From assembly GCF_001426505.1 (NCBI RefSeq), contig NZ_LMEV01000017.1, forward strand, positions 1,893,095 through 1,957,094: a DNA stretch of 64,000 bases. Direction: 5' to 3'. The stretch comes from Variovorax sp. Root473 (lineage in GTDB: Bacteria; Pseudomonadota; Gammaproteobacteria; Burkholderiales; Burkholderiaceae_C). The translations under genes and the position numbers were made by a program. The notes beneath the pieces were generated by a model. It did no database searches. It saw only the letters and a list, made by a program, of their open reading frames with translations, and was not told the DNA's origin. Shown here piece after piece: positions 52,809 through 62,336 of this stretch (position 1 is the stretch's first letter; each line of letters starts with the position of its first letter).

Positions 52809-54712
52809 CGGGCAGCGTGCTCCAGGATCAGCGTGGACAAAGGCGGCAAGGTGAGCGACACCGATTGCCTGCGGCCGTGGGAGCGCACGGGCGCCGCGTC
52901 GACGCCGCCGAAATTGCCCCAGCCCGAGCCGCCGAATTCCGTGGCGTCGGTGTTGATTACCTCCTGCCAGTGGCCGCCGAGCGGCACGCCCAGCAGGTAG
53001 TTGGTGCGCGGCACCGGCGTCATGTTGCTCACCACGAGCAGCGGCGGACTGCCGTCGCTGGCCTTGCGCAGGAAGGCGAACACGCTGGTGTCGGCGTCGT
53101 CGGCCGCCACCCACTCGAAGCCCGCCGACGAGAAATCGACCTGGTGCAGCGCGGGCGTGCCGCGGTACACGCGGTTGAGCTGCGCCACCAGGCGCTGCAG
53201 GCCCCCGTGCGCTTCCTGTTCGCAGACCCACCATTCGAGTTCGCCGTCATGCGTCCATTCGCGACGCTGGCCGAACTCGCCGCCCATGAAGAGCAGCTTC
53301 TTGCCCGGGTGCGCCCACATGAAGCCGTACAGCGCGCGAAGGTTGGCGAATTGCTGCCACGTATCGCCGGGCATCTTGTTGAGCAGAGAGCCCTTGCCGT
53401 GCACCACCTCGTCGTGAGACAGCGGCAGCACGAAGTTTTCGTGGAAGGCATACACCAGCGAGAAGGTCAGCTTGTGGTGGTGGTACTTGCGATGCACCGG
53501 CTCTTCCTTCATGTAGGCGAGCGCATCGTGCATCCATCCCATGTTCCATTTCTCGCCGAAGCCCAGGCCGTCCATGTCGGTGGGGCGCGACACGCGTGGC
53601 CACGCGGTCGATTCCTCGGCAATGGTGACGGTGTCGGGGTGCGCGCGGTACACGGCGCGGTTCAGCGTCTGCAGGAAGTCGATGGCTTCCAGGTTCTCGC
53701 GCCCGCCGTGGCGGTTGGGCACCCACTCGCCGTGGTTGCGCGCGTAGTCCAGGTAGAGCATCGACGCCACGGCGTCCACGCGCAGCCCGTCGAGGTGGTA
53801 CCTGTCGAGCCAGAACAGCCCGGACGACACGAGGAAGCTGCGCACCTCGGGCCGGCCGTAATTGAAGATGCTGGAGTTCCACTCCGGATGAAAGCCCTGG
53901 CGCGGGTCGGCGTGCTCGTACAGGTGTGTGCCGTCGAAGTACCCGAGCCCGTGCTCGTCGGTCGGAAAGTGCGAAGGCACCCAGTCGAGCAGCACGCCGA
54001 TGCCCTGCTGGTGCAGGTGGTCGACGAGGTACATGAAGTCCTGCGGCGAGCCAAAGCGTGCGGTCGGTGCGAAGTAGCCGGTGGTCTGGTAGCCCCACGA
54101 GCCGTAGAACGGATGCTCGGTCACGGGCATGAGCTCCACATGCGTGAAGCCCATCTGGTTCACGTAGGCAGCCAGCCGGTGCGCGAGTTCGCGGTAGCCG
54201 AGAAACTGGCCGTCCTGGCGCTGCCAGGAGCCCAGGTGCACCTCGTAGATCGACTGCGGCGCATCGAGCGCGTTGCGCTGCCCGCGCGTGGCCATCCAGT
54301 CTTCGTCGCCCCAGGTGTAGGTCAGGTCGCAGACGCGCGACGCGGTGGCGGGTGGCGGCTCCGCGCAGAACGCCACGGGATCGGCCTTGTCGACCGTGTA
54401 GTTGCCGTGGTGCGAGCGGATGCGGTACTTGTAGGCCTGGCCCGCTGCGGCACCGGGCGCATGTCCGTGCCAGATGCCCGAGCCGTCCGGGCTCGGCGCC
54501 AGCGCATCGGCATCGCCCGACCAGCCATTCCAGTCGCCGACCACCGAGACCGAGGCGGCATTCGGCGCCCACACTGCGAAGCGCGCGCCGCCGCCCTCTT
54601 CTTCGTTGTCGAGGTGGCAGCCGAGCAGGTCGTACAGCCGCGCGTGGGTTCCCTCACGAATAAGGTAGACGTCCTGCTCGCCTTGGGGTGGATGGTTCGT
54701 TGTCGTTGGCAC
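52805..54712 (-). CDS. glgB: 1,4-alpha-glucan branching enzyme
   Basis: 635 residues from a GTG at 54712 that has a GGGAG site just upstream; a TTG at 54778 would add 22 residues but has no ribosome site. N-terminal CBM48 (FAVWAPNAASVSVVGDWNGW), then the GH13 core with IGVLLDWVPSHFPTDEHGL, HLDGLRVDAVASMLYLDY (nucleophile Asp), TVTIAEESTAWP (Glu) and LPLSHDEVVHGKGSLL (Asp), and a C-terminal beta domain. It introduces alpha-1,6 branches into GlgE-made glucan. First enzyme gene of the operon; two small stress-type genes precede it. Confidence 0.95.
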   Translation of the reverse strand: MPTTTNHPPQGEQDVYLIREGTHARLYDLLGCHLDNEEEGGGARFAVWAPNAASVSVVGDWNGWSGDADALAPSPDGSGIWHGHAPGAAAGQAYKYRIRSHHGNYTVDKADPVAFCAEPPPATASRVCDLTYTWGDEDWMATRGQRNALDAPQSIYEVHLGSWQRQDGQFLGYRELAHRLAAYVNQMGFTHVELMPVTEHPFYGSWGYQTTGYFAPTARFGSPQDFMYLVDHLHQQGIGVLLDWVPSHFPTDEHGLGYFDGTHLYEHADPRQGFHPEWNSSIFNYGRPEVRSFLVSSGLFWLDRYHLDGLRVDAVASMLYLDYARNHGEWVPNRHGGRENLEAIDFLQTLNRAVYRAHPDTVTIAEESTAWPRVSRPTDMDGLGFGEKWNMGWMHDALAYMKEEPVHRKYHHHKLTFSLVYAFHENFVLPLSHDEVVHGKGSLLNKMPGDTWQQFANLRALYGFMWAHPGKKLLFMGGEFGQRREWTHDGELEWWVCEQEAHGGLQRLVAQLNRVYRGTPALHQVDFSSAGFEWVAADDADTSVFAFLRKASDGSPPLLVVSNMTPVPRTNYLLGVPLGGHWQEVINTDATEFGGSGWGNFGGVDAAPVRSHGRRQSVSLTLPPLSTLILEHAAR

Positions 54713-54784
54713 CGGCGCTCCCGTTGAAGGCCGGTGGAACGGTTGTTCGAGGACCGACTTCGGTTCGCCTCCAGCCAACCCAGG

Positions 54785-55192
54785 TTATGCAAGTGCGCGG
54801 CACGCGACCGGTAAGGTCTTGGTCGCCTCGGCTTGTCGGAGAACAGCCCGCGCCCCGCCCACAGGTACGGCTCCAGGCGTGCAGCCCGGCGCCCGAGGCT
54901 TGCGTTGCACGGTGGGTGGCGCGAAGAACAGGTGATGCCCGAAGTCGTCGGACATCAGCATGACGGGCTGTCGGGGATGGGCCTTGTGGCGCGCGATGGT
55001 GGCCGCCGCGATCGCGTCGAAGTGGACCTTGCACGCCTGGATCAGTTCCTCGCCGATCTCGCGCGAACCGAACGCATCGTGCAGCGTGTCTTCCGAGATC
55101 TGCGCAACGATGCGCGCACCCCCAGGTCCGTCGGGATACACCGCAAGCCGCACCGAAGCGATGTCGAAACAATAGATGCCTTCGAAGTCCAT
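54785..55192 (-). CDS. DUF1488 family protein
   Basis: 135 residues beginning MDFEGIYCFDIASVRLAVYP, followed by ARIVAQISEDTLHDAFGS and a helix EELIQACKVHFDAIAAATIA. This fits the small DUF1488 fold. A Pro/Arg-rich C-terminal extension is absent from the paralogue at 62472-62774, which is otherwise closely similar. No function is known. It is transcribed toward glgB, 72 bp away, and may share its transcript. Confidence 0.75.
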   Translation of the reverse strand: MDFEGIYCFDIASVRLAVYPDGPGGARIVAQISEDTLHDAFGSREIGEELIQACKVHFDAIAAATIARHKAHPRQPVMLMSDDFGHHLFFAPPTVQRKPRAPGCTPGAVPVGGARAVLRQAEATKTLPVACRALA

Positions 55193-55300
55193 GTCGCCTG
55201 TCTCCTCGGTCCCGCGCCAGGGGCGGGTGCGCTCTGCATTCAGCGCGCACGCCCGTACAGGCGGCGCTGGATTTTTTCTCGTGTGGATGCCGGAAACCGC

Positions 55301-55831
55301 CTACAGCTGCGACTGCAGGCGAGCCCGCAGCGTGTGGCGCAGGTTGCGCACCTGCTCCAGGCCACATTGCGCGTCGTGGGCCTGCATCTGCAGGATCTGC
55401 CGCACGCCCAGCGGAAGCCGCAGCGCCAGCGCCTCGCGGTAGCGCGCCACGGCCGCCACGTCGGCGCGCTCGCAGGCCTGAAGCACCGACGAATCGCGGG
55501 TCGCGCCCACGGCGGCCTTCACGTGCGCCCAGCCGCGGTGAACCGCGCCCAGCGCCGTGCCGCCGCCCACCGGCTGGCCGCCGCAGGTGATGACGAGCTC
55601 CACCAGCTGGCTGGCCGCTGCCTGGCATTGCGCGGCGCGCGAGGCAAACACCTCCTTGAGACGGCGCGATTTCACTTCGTCCACATAGACACGGAAAGCA
55701 TGCGCGCCGTCGCGGGTGCCCTCGAGCAGGTGGTTGAGCACGTGCACCACGTTCTCGTTCGTCAGCGTCTCGCCCACGAGGGCGTCGAACGCCAGATCGT
55801 CTGTGTGAAACAAGTTCTGGTCCTTCGCCAT
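55301..55831 (-). CDS. PA2169/DUF2383 family four-helix protein
   Basis: 176 residues, largely helical. NENVVHVLNHLLEGTRDGAHAF, KEVFASRAAQCQAAASQLVE and VGGGTALGAVHRGWAHVKAA are typical of this ferritin-like, four-helix-bundle family whose members are often induced by stress and sit beside envelope or osmoprotection genes. The late helical part VLQACERADVAAVARYREAL also fits. Function is not established. Upstream of the DUF1488 gene on the same strand. Confidence 0.8.
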   Translation of the reverse strand: MAKDQNLFHTDDLAFDALVGETLTNENVVHVLNHLLEGTRDGAHAFRVYVDEVKSRRLKEVFASRAAQCQAAASQLVELVITCGGQPVGGGTALGAVHRGWAHVKAAVGATRDSSVLQACERADVAAVARYREALALRLPLGVRQILQMQAHDAQCGLEQVRNLRHTLRARLQSQL

Positions 55832-55982
55832 GTCGGACTCCTTTTTCCAAAGTTGCAGGGACTGGCGTCATCCTCGCGCGCGTCGCGGGTGCCATCGTCG
55901 GGTCGGGACGCGGCTGCGTGTAGGTCTTGCCCGGCGTGGACCGCCAGAGGGCCGCGGGCGGCGGGTGATAAAAACAGGGCTC

Positions 55983-57158
55983 ATGAAGGAACCTGATGCC
56001 CCGGCGCTCGCGCTGATCGACACCTGCGCGCGCGCATCGCTCGCGCTCCTGGAGCGCAACCTGACGCCGCACGGCATCCTGGCGGCCAGCCGCACGGAGG
56101 CAGCCGAGGCGCGGCGCTACACGCGCATCTTCGGACGCGACGCCGCCATCTGCGTGCTCGCGATGTGCGGCAGCGGCGTGCCCGCGCTCGAGCAAGGCGC
56201 GGTGGCCAGCCTCGACGCACTCGCGGCGCACCAGGCGGCCAACGGGCAGATCCCCAAGTACGTCGACCCCGAGGGCCGCGACGCCGACTTCTGGTACCTG
56301 GGCTGCATCGACGCCACGCTGTGGTGGCTGATTGCCGTGGACCACGTGCGCCGCCATGGCCAGGTCGGCGCATTGCACTGGGCCGGCGAGGTGGAACGCG
56401 CCATCGGCTGGCTGCTTGCGCAGGAGCACCAGCACTTCCGGCTGCTGCAGCAGAACGAGGCCAGCGACTGGGCCGACATCATGCCGCGCTCGGGCTACGT
56501 GCTGTACAGCAACGCGCTCTGGTACGAGGTCAAGCGGCGCTTCGCGCTGGACCATGCCGAGCCCACGAAGCACCATTTCAACCACCTGTTCAACCCGTTC
56601 CAGCGCGACCTGCCCGAGTACCACCGCGCGCGGCTGCTGCAGCACTACGCGCGCCGCGGCCGACGCGACCCGGGCCTGTACCTGAGCTTCGTCAACCTGG
56701 CCGTGGTCGGCGACGAAGGCGACGTGTTCGGCAACGTGCTGGCCATCGAGAGCGGGCTGGCCGATACCGAAATGGCGCAGCGCATCGTGCAGACCCTCAC
56801 CGAGGCGCATGCCAGCGCGCCCTACCCCGTGCGTGTGGTGCTGCATCCGCTGTCGCGCCAGCACCCGCTGTGGCGGGCCTACATGGAGCGCCACCAGCAG
56901 AACATCGTGCACCAGTACCACAACGGCGGGCTGTGGCCCTTTGTGGGCGGCTTCTGGGTGCGGGCGCTGGCCCGCATGGGCGCGCGCGAACTGGCGTGGT
57001 CGGAGCTGGTGCGGCTGGCGCAGGTCAATGCGCTGGACGACTGGCGCTTCACCGAGTGGTTCCATGGCCGCACGCTCGCACCCATGGGCATGGCCGGGCA
57101 AAGCTGGAACGCCGCGACCTTCTTGCTGGCGCTGCGCGCGCTGCGGCAGCCGCCGTAA
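55983..57158 (+). CDS. Six-hairpin glycosidase (amylo-alpha-1,6-glucosidase/GH100-like)
   Basis: 391 residues from MKEPDAPALALID. Helical-hairpin pattern of an alpha/alpha barrel, with RYTRIFGRDAAICVLAMCGS, AHQAANGQIPKYVDP, WADIMPRSGYVLYSNALWYE and NIVHQYHNGGLWPFVGGFWV. The acidic pairs in these motifs (GRD and DWADIM) are plausible catalytic residues. It could debranch glucan or act on trehalose-, maltose- or sucrose-like sugars, and its place beside the glucan operon supports an alpha-glucan role; the exact family is uncertain. No signal peptide. Confidence 0.75.
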   Translation: MKEPDAPALALIDTCARASLALLERNLTPHGILAASRTEAAEARRYTRIFGRDAAICVLAMCGSGVPALEQGAVASLDALAAHQAANGQIPKYVDPEGRDADFWYLGCIDATLWWLIAVDHVRRHGQVGALHWAGEVERAIGWLLAQEHQHFRLLQQNEASDWADIMPRSGYVLYSNALWYEVKRRFALDHAEPTKHHFNHLFNPFQRDLPEYHRARLLQHYARRGRRDPGLYLSFVNLAVVGDEGDVFGNVLAIESGLADTEMAQRIVQTLTEAHASAPYPVRVVLHPLSRQHPLWRAYMERHQQNIVHQYHNGGLWPFVGGFWVRALARMGARELAWSELVRLAQVNALDDWRFTEWFHGRTLAPMGMAGQSWNAATFLLALRALRQPP

Positions 57159-57161
57159 GCC

Positions 57162-57380
57162 TCAGGACGGCTTGTCGTGCATCCGCTTGAGCGCGGCGCG
57201 GCCCATCGGCGTGATGCGCACGACGACGCCCGAGAGTTCGGGCCCGTCCGACTCGGTCGGGAGGTTGGCCTCGACGAGGCCTGCAGCCACGAGCACGGCC
57301 GCGTTTTGGATGTCCACAGGATCGGTCACCGTCAGCGGAAAAGTCTGGTTTTCGATCCGCCCGAGGAAATCCATCGGCAT
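57162..57380 (-). CDS. Small MPMDFL protein, copy 1
   Basis: 72 residues; start MPMDFLGRIENQTFPLTVTD with AGGAG six bases upstream. Two short helices and a C-terminal VVVRITPMGRAALKRM resembling the wing region of a winged helix. It closely resembles the 74-residue protein at 62112-62336 (MPMDFLERIEDASFPMAV, ILLITSKGRAALRLR). No known family. Converges with the glycosidase gene. Confidence 0.65.
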   Translation of the reverse strand: MPMDFLGRIENQTFPLTVTDPVDIQNAAVLVAAGLVEANLPTESDGPELSGVVVRITPMGRAALKRMHDKPS

Positions 57381-57621
57381 GGGCTGCTCCTGGTTTTGAA
57401 GCGCGAAAGTGTAGGCCGAGCGGCCTCGCCGTGTGCCGGGCAAACCCTCAATGCCCTGGGTCATCGGCCCCGCTGAACGCTACTTTCTTACAGGCCCCGA
57501 CATCCGGGTGCCCCGCAGGCGACAACACGCTCCGTTCTCCTACTGCGTGCGCCGACCCGGCGTGATACCCCGCACGGTCAACCCCACGCATCGAGAACTT
57601 CGACCCGAAGGAGCCGCCGAC

Positions 57622-58266
57622 ATGGACAGTCCCACGCCCCCCCTGATCTCCCGACGCGACGCCCTCATTGCCGGCGCCGCCACCGCCGCGGCGGTGTCCT
57701 CTGCCGTGCCCGGCACGGTGGCGGCGCAGCCCGCGCCGTTGCCCGCCGCGGGGCCCCGGATGAAGCTGTCGCTCACCGTCAACGGGCAGGCGCACGCGCT
57801 GCAGCTCGACACGCGAACCACCCTGCTCGACGCGCTGCGCGAGCACCTGAACCTCACCGGCACCAAGAAGGGCTGCGACCACGGCCAGTGCGGCGCCTGC
57901 ACGGTCATCGCCGATGGCCGGCGTATCAATTCCTGCCTGACGCTCGCCGTGATGCACGACGGCGGCCAGGTCACCACCATCGAAGGGCTGGGCACGCCGC
58001 AGCACATGCACCCGCTGCAGGCCGCCTTCGTGAAGCACGACGGCTACCAGTGCGGCTACTGCACGCCGGGCCAGATCTGCTCGGCGGTCGCCGTGATCGA
58101 CGAGGTCAAGCGCGGCATCCCGAGCCACGTGAGCGCCGACCTCAATGCCCGGCCGCTGCTGTCGGCCGACGAGCTGCGCGAGCGCATGAGCGGCAACATC
58201 TGCCGCTGCGGCGCGTACTCCAACATCGTCGACGCCATCACCGAAGTGGCCGGGAGCCGCGCATGA
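57622..58266 (+). CDS. Aldehyde oxidoreductase 2Fe-2S subunit, Tat-exported (PaoA-like)
   Basis: 214 residues with AAGGAG upstream. A twin-arginine signal SRRDALIAGAATAAA precedes a Tat-type cleavage region. Two 2Fe-2S clusters: CDHGQCGACTVIADG plus a later Cys (SCLTLAV), and CGYCTPGQ with CRCGAYSNI. This is the small subunit of the xanthine oxidase family; with the next two genes it forms a periplasmic PaoABC-type aldehyde oxidoreductase that oxidises aromatic aldehydes. It overlaps the next gene by 4 bases. Confidence 0.92.
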   Translation: MDSPTPPLISRRDALIAGAATAAAVSSAVPGTVAAQPAPLPAAGPRMKLSLTVNGQAHALQLDTRTTLLDALREHLNLTGTKKGCDHGQCGACTVIADGRRINSCLTLAVMHDGGQVTTIEGLGTPQHMHPLQAAFVKHDGYQCGYCTPGQICSAVAVIDEVKRGIPSHVSADLNARPLLSADELRERMSGNICRCGAYSNIVDAITEVAGSRA

Positions 58267-59213
58267 AGCCGTTCACCTACGAGCGTGCGCCATCGCCCGC
58301 GCAGGCCGCCGCCGCCGTTGCGCGCCATGCTGGTGCCAAGTTCATCGCCGGCGGCACCAACCTGCTGGACCTGATGAAGCTGCAGATCGAGGCGCCGACG
58401 CACCTCGTCGACGTGAACGGCCTGGCACTCGACACCATCGCGCCCACGGCCGAGGGCGGCCTGCGCATCGGCGCACTCGTGCGCAACACCGACCTGGCCG
58501 CCGACGCGCGAGTGAGGCGCGACTACGGCGTGCTGTCGCGCGCACTGCTGGCCGGCGCCTCGGGCCAGTTGCGCAACAAGGCCACGACCGCGGGCAACCT
58601 GCTGCAGCGCACGCGCTGCCCCTACTTCTACGACACCGACCAGCCCTGCAACAAGCGCCAGCCCGGCAGCGGCTGCAGCGCCATCGGCGGCATCACGCGC
58701 CAGCATGCGGTGATCGGCAGCAGCCCTGCGTGCATCGCGACGAACCCCGGAGACATGGCCGTGGCCCTGCGCGTGCTCGATGCATCGGTCGAAACCGTGC
58801 GCCCCGACGGCCAGGCCCGCGTGATCCCGATTGCCGACTTCCATCGCCTGCCCGGCGACACGCCGCACATCGAGACCGTGCTGCAGCGCGACGAGCTGAT
58901 CACCGGCGTCACCCTGCCCCGGCCCATCGGCGGCACGCACGTCTACCGAAAGATCCGCGACCGCGCCTCGTACGCATTTGCGCTGGTGTCGGTCGCCGCG
59001 ATCGTGCAGCGCGACGGCTCCGGCCGCGTGGCGCTGGGCGGGGTGGCGCACAAACCCTGGCGCGTCGAAGCCGCGGAGGCCGCACTTGCGCAGGGTGCCC
59101 GGGCGGTGACGGCGCAGCTGCTGGCCGGCGCGCAGCCGACCCACGACAACGCCTTCAAGGTGCCACTGGCCGAGCGCGCGCTGTCCGCGGCGCTGCTGCA
59201 AGCGAGGAGCTGA
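58263..59213 (+). CDS. Aldehyde oxidoreductase FAD subunit (PaoB-like)
   Basis: 316 residues. FAD-binding KFIAGGTNLLDLMKLQIE and ATTAGNLLQRTRCPYFYD; the Cys-rich segment CPYFYDTDQPCNKRQPGSGC matches the extra 4Fe-4S cluster found in PaoB but not in typical xanthine dehydrogenases. Lies between the 2Fe-2S and molybdenum subunit genes with ATGA overlap upstream. Confidence 0.93.
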   Translation: MKPFTYERAPSPAQAAAAVARHAGAKFIAGGTNLLDLMKLQIEAPTHLVDVNGLALDTIAPTAEGGLRIGALVRNTDLAADARVRRDYGVLSRALLAGASGQLRNKATTAGNLLQRTRCPYFYDTDQPCNKRQPGSGCSAIGGITRQHAVIGSSPACIATNPGDMAVALRVLDASVETVRPDGQARVIPIADFHRLPGDTPHIETVLQRDELITGVTLPRPIGGTHVYRKIRDRASYAFALVSVAAIVQRDGSGRVALGGVAHKPWRVEAAEAALAQGARAVTAQLLAGAQPTHDNAFKVPLAERALSAALLQARS

Positions 59214-59215
59214 GC

Positions 59216-61426
59216 ATGAAATTCGACACCCCTGCCACCACCAACCCCATCGACCAGCTGAAGGTCATCGGCAAGCCGACCGACCGCATCGACGGCCCGG
59301 CCAAGACCACGGGCTTTGCGCGTTACGCCTACGAACGCAACGCCGAGGTGCCCGATGCGCTCTACGGCGTCGTGGTCGGCGCCGGCATCGCCAAGGGCCG
59401 CATCGCTTCGATGGACCTGAACGCCGCGCGCGCGACACCGGGCGTGCGCGCCATCGTCACGGCGCGCAATGCCGGCACGCTCGGCAAGGGCGACTTCAAC
59501 ACGGCCAAGCTGCTGGGCGGCCCCGAGATCGACCACTACCACCAGGCCGTCGCGCTCGTGGTGGCCGACACCTTCGAGCAGGCGCGTGCGGCCGCGCAGC
59601 TGGTGCGCATCGGCTACACGCGCTCGCCCGGTCGCTTCGACCTCGCGGCGGAAATGGGTGCGGCGCAGCTCCCAGAGCCCACGCCCTTCGCCGGCCCGCC
59701 GGAAACGAAGACGGGCGATTTTTCAGGCGCTTTCGCCGCCGCGTCGGTGCAGCTCGACGCCACCTACACCACGCCCGACGAGTCGCACGCGATGATGGAA
59801 CCGCACGCGTCCATCGCACAGTGGCAAGGCGACAAGCTCACGATCTGGACCTCGAACCAGATGATTGCCTGGGGCGTCGGCGACGTCGCCAAGACGCTGG
59901 GCATTCCAAAGGCGAACGTGCGCCTGGTCTCGCCCTTCGTGGGCGGCGGCTTCGGCGGCAAGCTGTTCGTGCGCGCGGACGCGCTGCTCGCTGCGCTCGG
60001 GGCGCGCGAGGCCCGGCGCCCCGTGAAGGTCGCGCTGCAACGACCGCTGATGATGAACAACACCACGCACCGGCCAGCGACCATCCAGCGCATCCGCATC
60101 GGGGCCACGCGCGACGGCAAGATCACCGCCATCGCACACGAAGGCTGGTCGGGCGACCTGCCCGGCGGCCAGGCCGAGACCGCCGTCAACCAGACCCGGC
60201 TGCTGTACGCCGGTGCGAACCGCCTGACCACCACGCGCCTCGCCGTGCTCGACCTGCCCGAAGGCAACGCCATGCGCGCGCCCGGCGAGGCGCCCGGCAT
60301 GATGGCGCTGGAGATCGCCATGGACGAGATGGCGCACAAGCTCGGGCTCGACCCCGTCGAGTTCCGCGTGCGCAACGACACGCAGGTCGATCCCGAAAAG
60401 CCGGAACGACCCTACTCCCAGCGCCGCCTGATCGAATGCCTGCGCATCGGCGCCGAGCGCTTCGGCTGGAACCGGCGCAGCACCCCGCCGGCACAGCAGC
60501 GGGACGGACGCTGGCTCGTGGGCATGGGCATGGCCGCGGCCTTCCGCAACAACCTGCTGACGAAATCGGCCGCACGCGTGCGGCTGGACAGCCGCGGCAT
60601 CGTCACCGTCGAAACCGACATGACAGACATCGGCACGGGCACCTACACCATCATTGCGCAGACTGCCGCCGAAACCATGGGCCTGCCGCTCGACAAGGTG
60701 CAGGTGCGCCTCGGCGATTCGGCCTATCCCGTGTCGGCCGGCTCCGGCGGGCAATGGGGCGCCAACAACTCGACGGCGGGGGTCTACGCGGCGTGCATGA
60801 AACTGCGCGAGGCCATTGCGGGCAAGCTCGGCGTGGCGGCAGCCGATGCGCAGTTCGTGAACGGCATGGTGCATGCCGGCGGACGCCCCGTGTCGCTGGC
60901 CGAAGTCGCGGGCGCGAGCGGGATGGTCGCGCAAGACGGCATCGAGTACGGCGACCTCGACAAGAAGTACCAGCAGTCCACCTTCGGTGCGCACTTCGTC
61001 GAAGTGGGCGTCGACGCCATCACCGGCGAGATCCGCGTGCGGCGCATGCTGGCCGTGTGCGCGGCCGGGCGCATCCTGAACCCCAAGTCGGCGCGCAGCC
61101 AGGTCATCGGCGCCATGACGATGGGCGTCGGCGGCGCGCTCATGGAAGAGCTGGCGCTCGACAAGCGGCATGGCTTCTTCGTCAACCACGACCTCGCGGG
61201 CTACGAGGTGCCGGTGCATGCCGACATTCCCCATCAGGACGTGATCTTCCTGGACGAGACCGACCCGATCTCGTCGCCGATGAAGGCCAAGGGCGTGGGC
61301 GAGCTCGGCATGTGCGGCGTCGCGGCCGCGGTGGCCAATGCGGTCTACAACGCGACCGGCGTCCGCGTGCGCGACTACCCCATCACCCTCGACAAGCTGC
61401 TGGAAGGCTTGCCGCCGGTGGCGTAA
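59216..61426 (+). CDS. Aldehyde oxidoreductase molybdenum subunit (PaoC-like)
   Basis: 736 residues. Molybdopterin-cytosine-dinucleotide subunit with PFVGGGFGGKLFVRAD, RAPGEAPGMMALEIAMDE and the catalytic Glu in KGVGELGMCGVAAAVANA. Together with the two upstream subunits it oxidises aldehydes to acids. The cofactor-insertion chaperone PaoD (XdhC type) is not in the window. GAGGAGC ribosome site at 59204-59210; starts two bases after the previous stop. Confidence 0.94.
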   Translation: MKFDTPATTNPIDQLKVIGKPTDRIDGPAKTTGFARYAYERNAEVPDALYGVVVGAGIAKGRIASMDLNAARATPGVRAIVTARNAGTLGKGDFNTAKLLGGPEIDHYHQAVALVVADTFEQARAAAQLVRIGYTRSPGRFDLAAEMGAAQLPEPTPFAGPPETKTGDFSGAFAAASVQLDATYTTPDESHAMMEPHASIAQWQGDKLTIWTSNQMIAWGVGDVAKTLGIPKANVRLVSPFVGGGFGGKLFVRADALLAALGAREARRPVKVALQRPLMMNNTTHRPATIQRIRIGATRDGKITAIAHEGWSGDLPGGQAETAVNQTRLLYAGANRLTTTRLAVLDLPEGNAMRAPGEAPGMMALEIAMDEMAHKLGLDPVEFRVRNDTQVDPEKPERPYSQRRLIECLRIGAERFGWNRRSTPPAQQRDGRWLVGMGMAAAFRNNLLTKSAARVRLDSRGIVTVETDMTDIGTGTYTIIAQTAAETMGLPLDKVQVRLGDSAYPVSAGSGGQWGANNSTAGVYAACMKLREAIAGKLGVAAADAQFVNGMVHAGGRPVSLAEVAGASGMVAQDGIEYGDLDKKYQQSTFGAHFVEVGVDAITGEIRVRRMLAVCAAGRILNPKSARSQVIGAMTMGVGGALMEELALDKRHGFFVNHDLAGYEVPVHADIPHQDVIFLDETDPISSPMKAKGVGELGMCGVAAAVANAVYNATGVRVRDYPITLDKLLEGLPPVA

Positions 61427-61458
61427 GCCGCGCCGAAGAAGCAGCCACCGCGCGATGG

Positions 61459-61740
61459 TCAGAACCGCGTTTCCACGCGAAGCCTGAACTCCTCGTCCGC
61501 GCTGCCTTCGTCGTCCGCGAAGGCGATTCGCAGCCGCGCCTGCTCGTGCCGCAGCGCCAACTGGCAACGCCGCTCGAGCGTAGCGGCATCGCCGGGTGTC
61601 ATGTCGTCGAAGTCGATCAGGAACTGCGACTCTTCATGGGTCAGCCCATGAAGAACCTCCTGGCTGTGGGAATTGATGGCGAGCAGCCCATCTGCCAGAA
61701 GACGCGCGCGCCGGTCGTTCGCAATGCGAAGTGCCTGCAT
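61459..61740 (-). CDS. Small hypothetical protein
   Basis: 93 residues from MQALRIANDRRARLLADGLL, with an excellent AAAGGAG site. Helical, with an acidic middle (EESQFLIDFDDMTPGD) and ends EFRLRVETRF. No family recognised. A longer reading of the same frame would run through the tRNA gene and is rejected. Converges with paoC. Confidence 0.65.
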   Translation of the reverse strand: MQALRIANDRRARLLADGLLAINSHSQEVLHGLTHEESQFLIDFDDMTPGDAATLERRCQLALRHEQARLRIAFADDEGSADEEFRLRVETRF

Positions 61741-61986
61741 GAGGACTCCTTTCGGGGAAAGTCGTGTGCTGTCGCCCCACCATCGCGCTGCGGGGGGACG
61801 GTCATGTAGGCAGGCACCGCGTCTTGCGTGCGGTGAAAGCGAATGCGCAGATCGATGGATCTGCGCGGGAGCAGATAGCGCCGGCGGCAGTGACGTTGCG
61901 GGGGCGTGCTTCAGGAATTTCCTTCGCTGCAACCTCTTGCCTTCAAGAAGTTCCAGGGGTCGCGAGGGACGCCGGGAAATGGGGGC

Positions 61987-62060
61987 TGGAGCGGGTGAAG
62001 GGAATCGAACCCTCGTATGAAGCTTGGGAAGCTGCCGTTCTACCATTGAACTACACCCGC
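61987..62060 (-). tRNA. tRNA-Gly (anticodon CCC)
   Basis: 74 bases including an encoded CCA. Acceptor GCGGGTG pairs with CACCCGC; D arm GTTC...GAAC; anticodon loop TTCCCAA with CCC (plus-strand 62026-62028); T arm AGGG-TTCGATT-CCCT. The anticodon stem GCAGC/GCTTC has one C-U mismatch in the second pair. It lies between two short stress-type genes. Confidence 0.96.
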
Positions 62061-62111
62061 AGCAGGCGCGGATTCTAACGTCAGTTCCCTGCCCCTCTTG
62101 TCTGCGCGCGC

Positions 62112-62336
62112 TCAGGTCTGCAGCTCGCCCTTTCGCAGCCGCAGCGCCGCGCGCCCCTTCGATGTGATGAGCAGGATGACGGCCACGCGCCGGCCGGTGC
62201 CGCTGGCTGCCGGGGGCAGGACGGCTTCGATGAGATGGGCGGCGACCAGCATGATCGCGCAATGGATATCGGCTTCGTCGCGGACCGCCATCGGGAACGA
62301 TGCGTCTTCGATGCGCTCCAGAAAGTCCATGGGCAT
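62112..62336 (-). CDS. Small MPMDFL protein, copy 2
   Basis: 74 residues from MPMDFLERIEDASF with GAGGAG seven bases upstream; a start five codons earlier is possible. Paralogue of 57162-57380: same MPMDFL start and same C-terminal GRAAL motif, but more hydrophobic middle (HCAIMLVAAHLIEAVLPPAA). Function unknown. Confidence 0.65.
   Translation of the reverse strand: MPMDFLERIEDASFPMAVRDEADIHCAIMLVAAHLIEAVLPPAASGTGRRVAVILLITSKGRAALRLRKGELQT

Noticed and set aside
54713..54778. TTG start extending glgB by 22 residues
   Set aside because: No ribosome site precedes it, while the GTG at 54712 has GGGAG at good distance.
61741..62262. N-terminal extension of the small hypothetical gene at 61459
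   Set aside because: It would run through the tRNA-Gly gene; the ATG at 61740 has an excellent ribosome-binding site.
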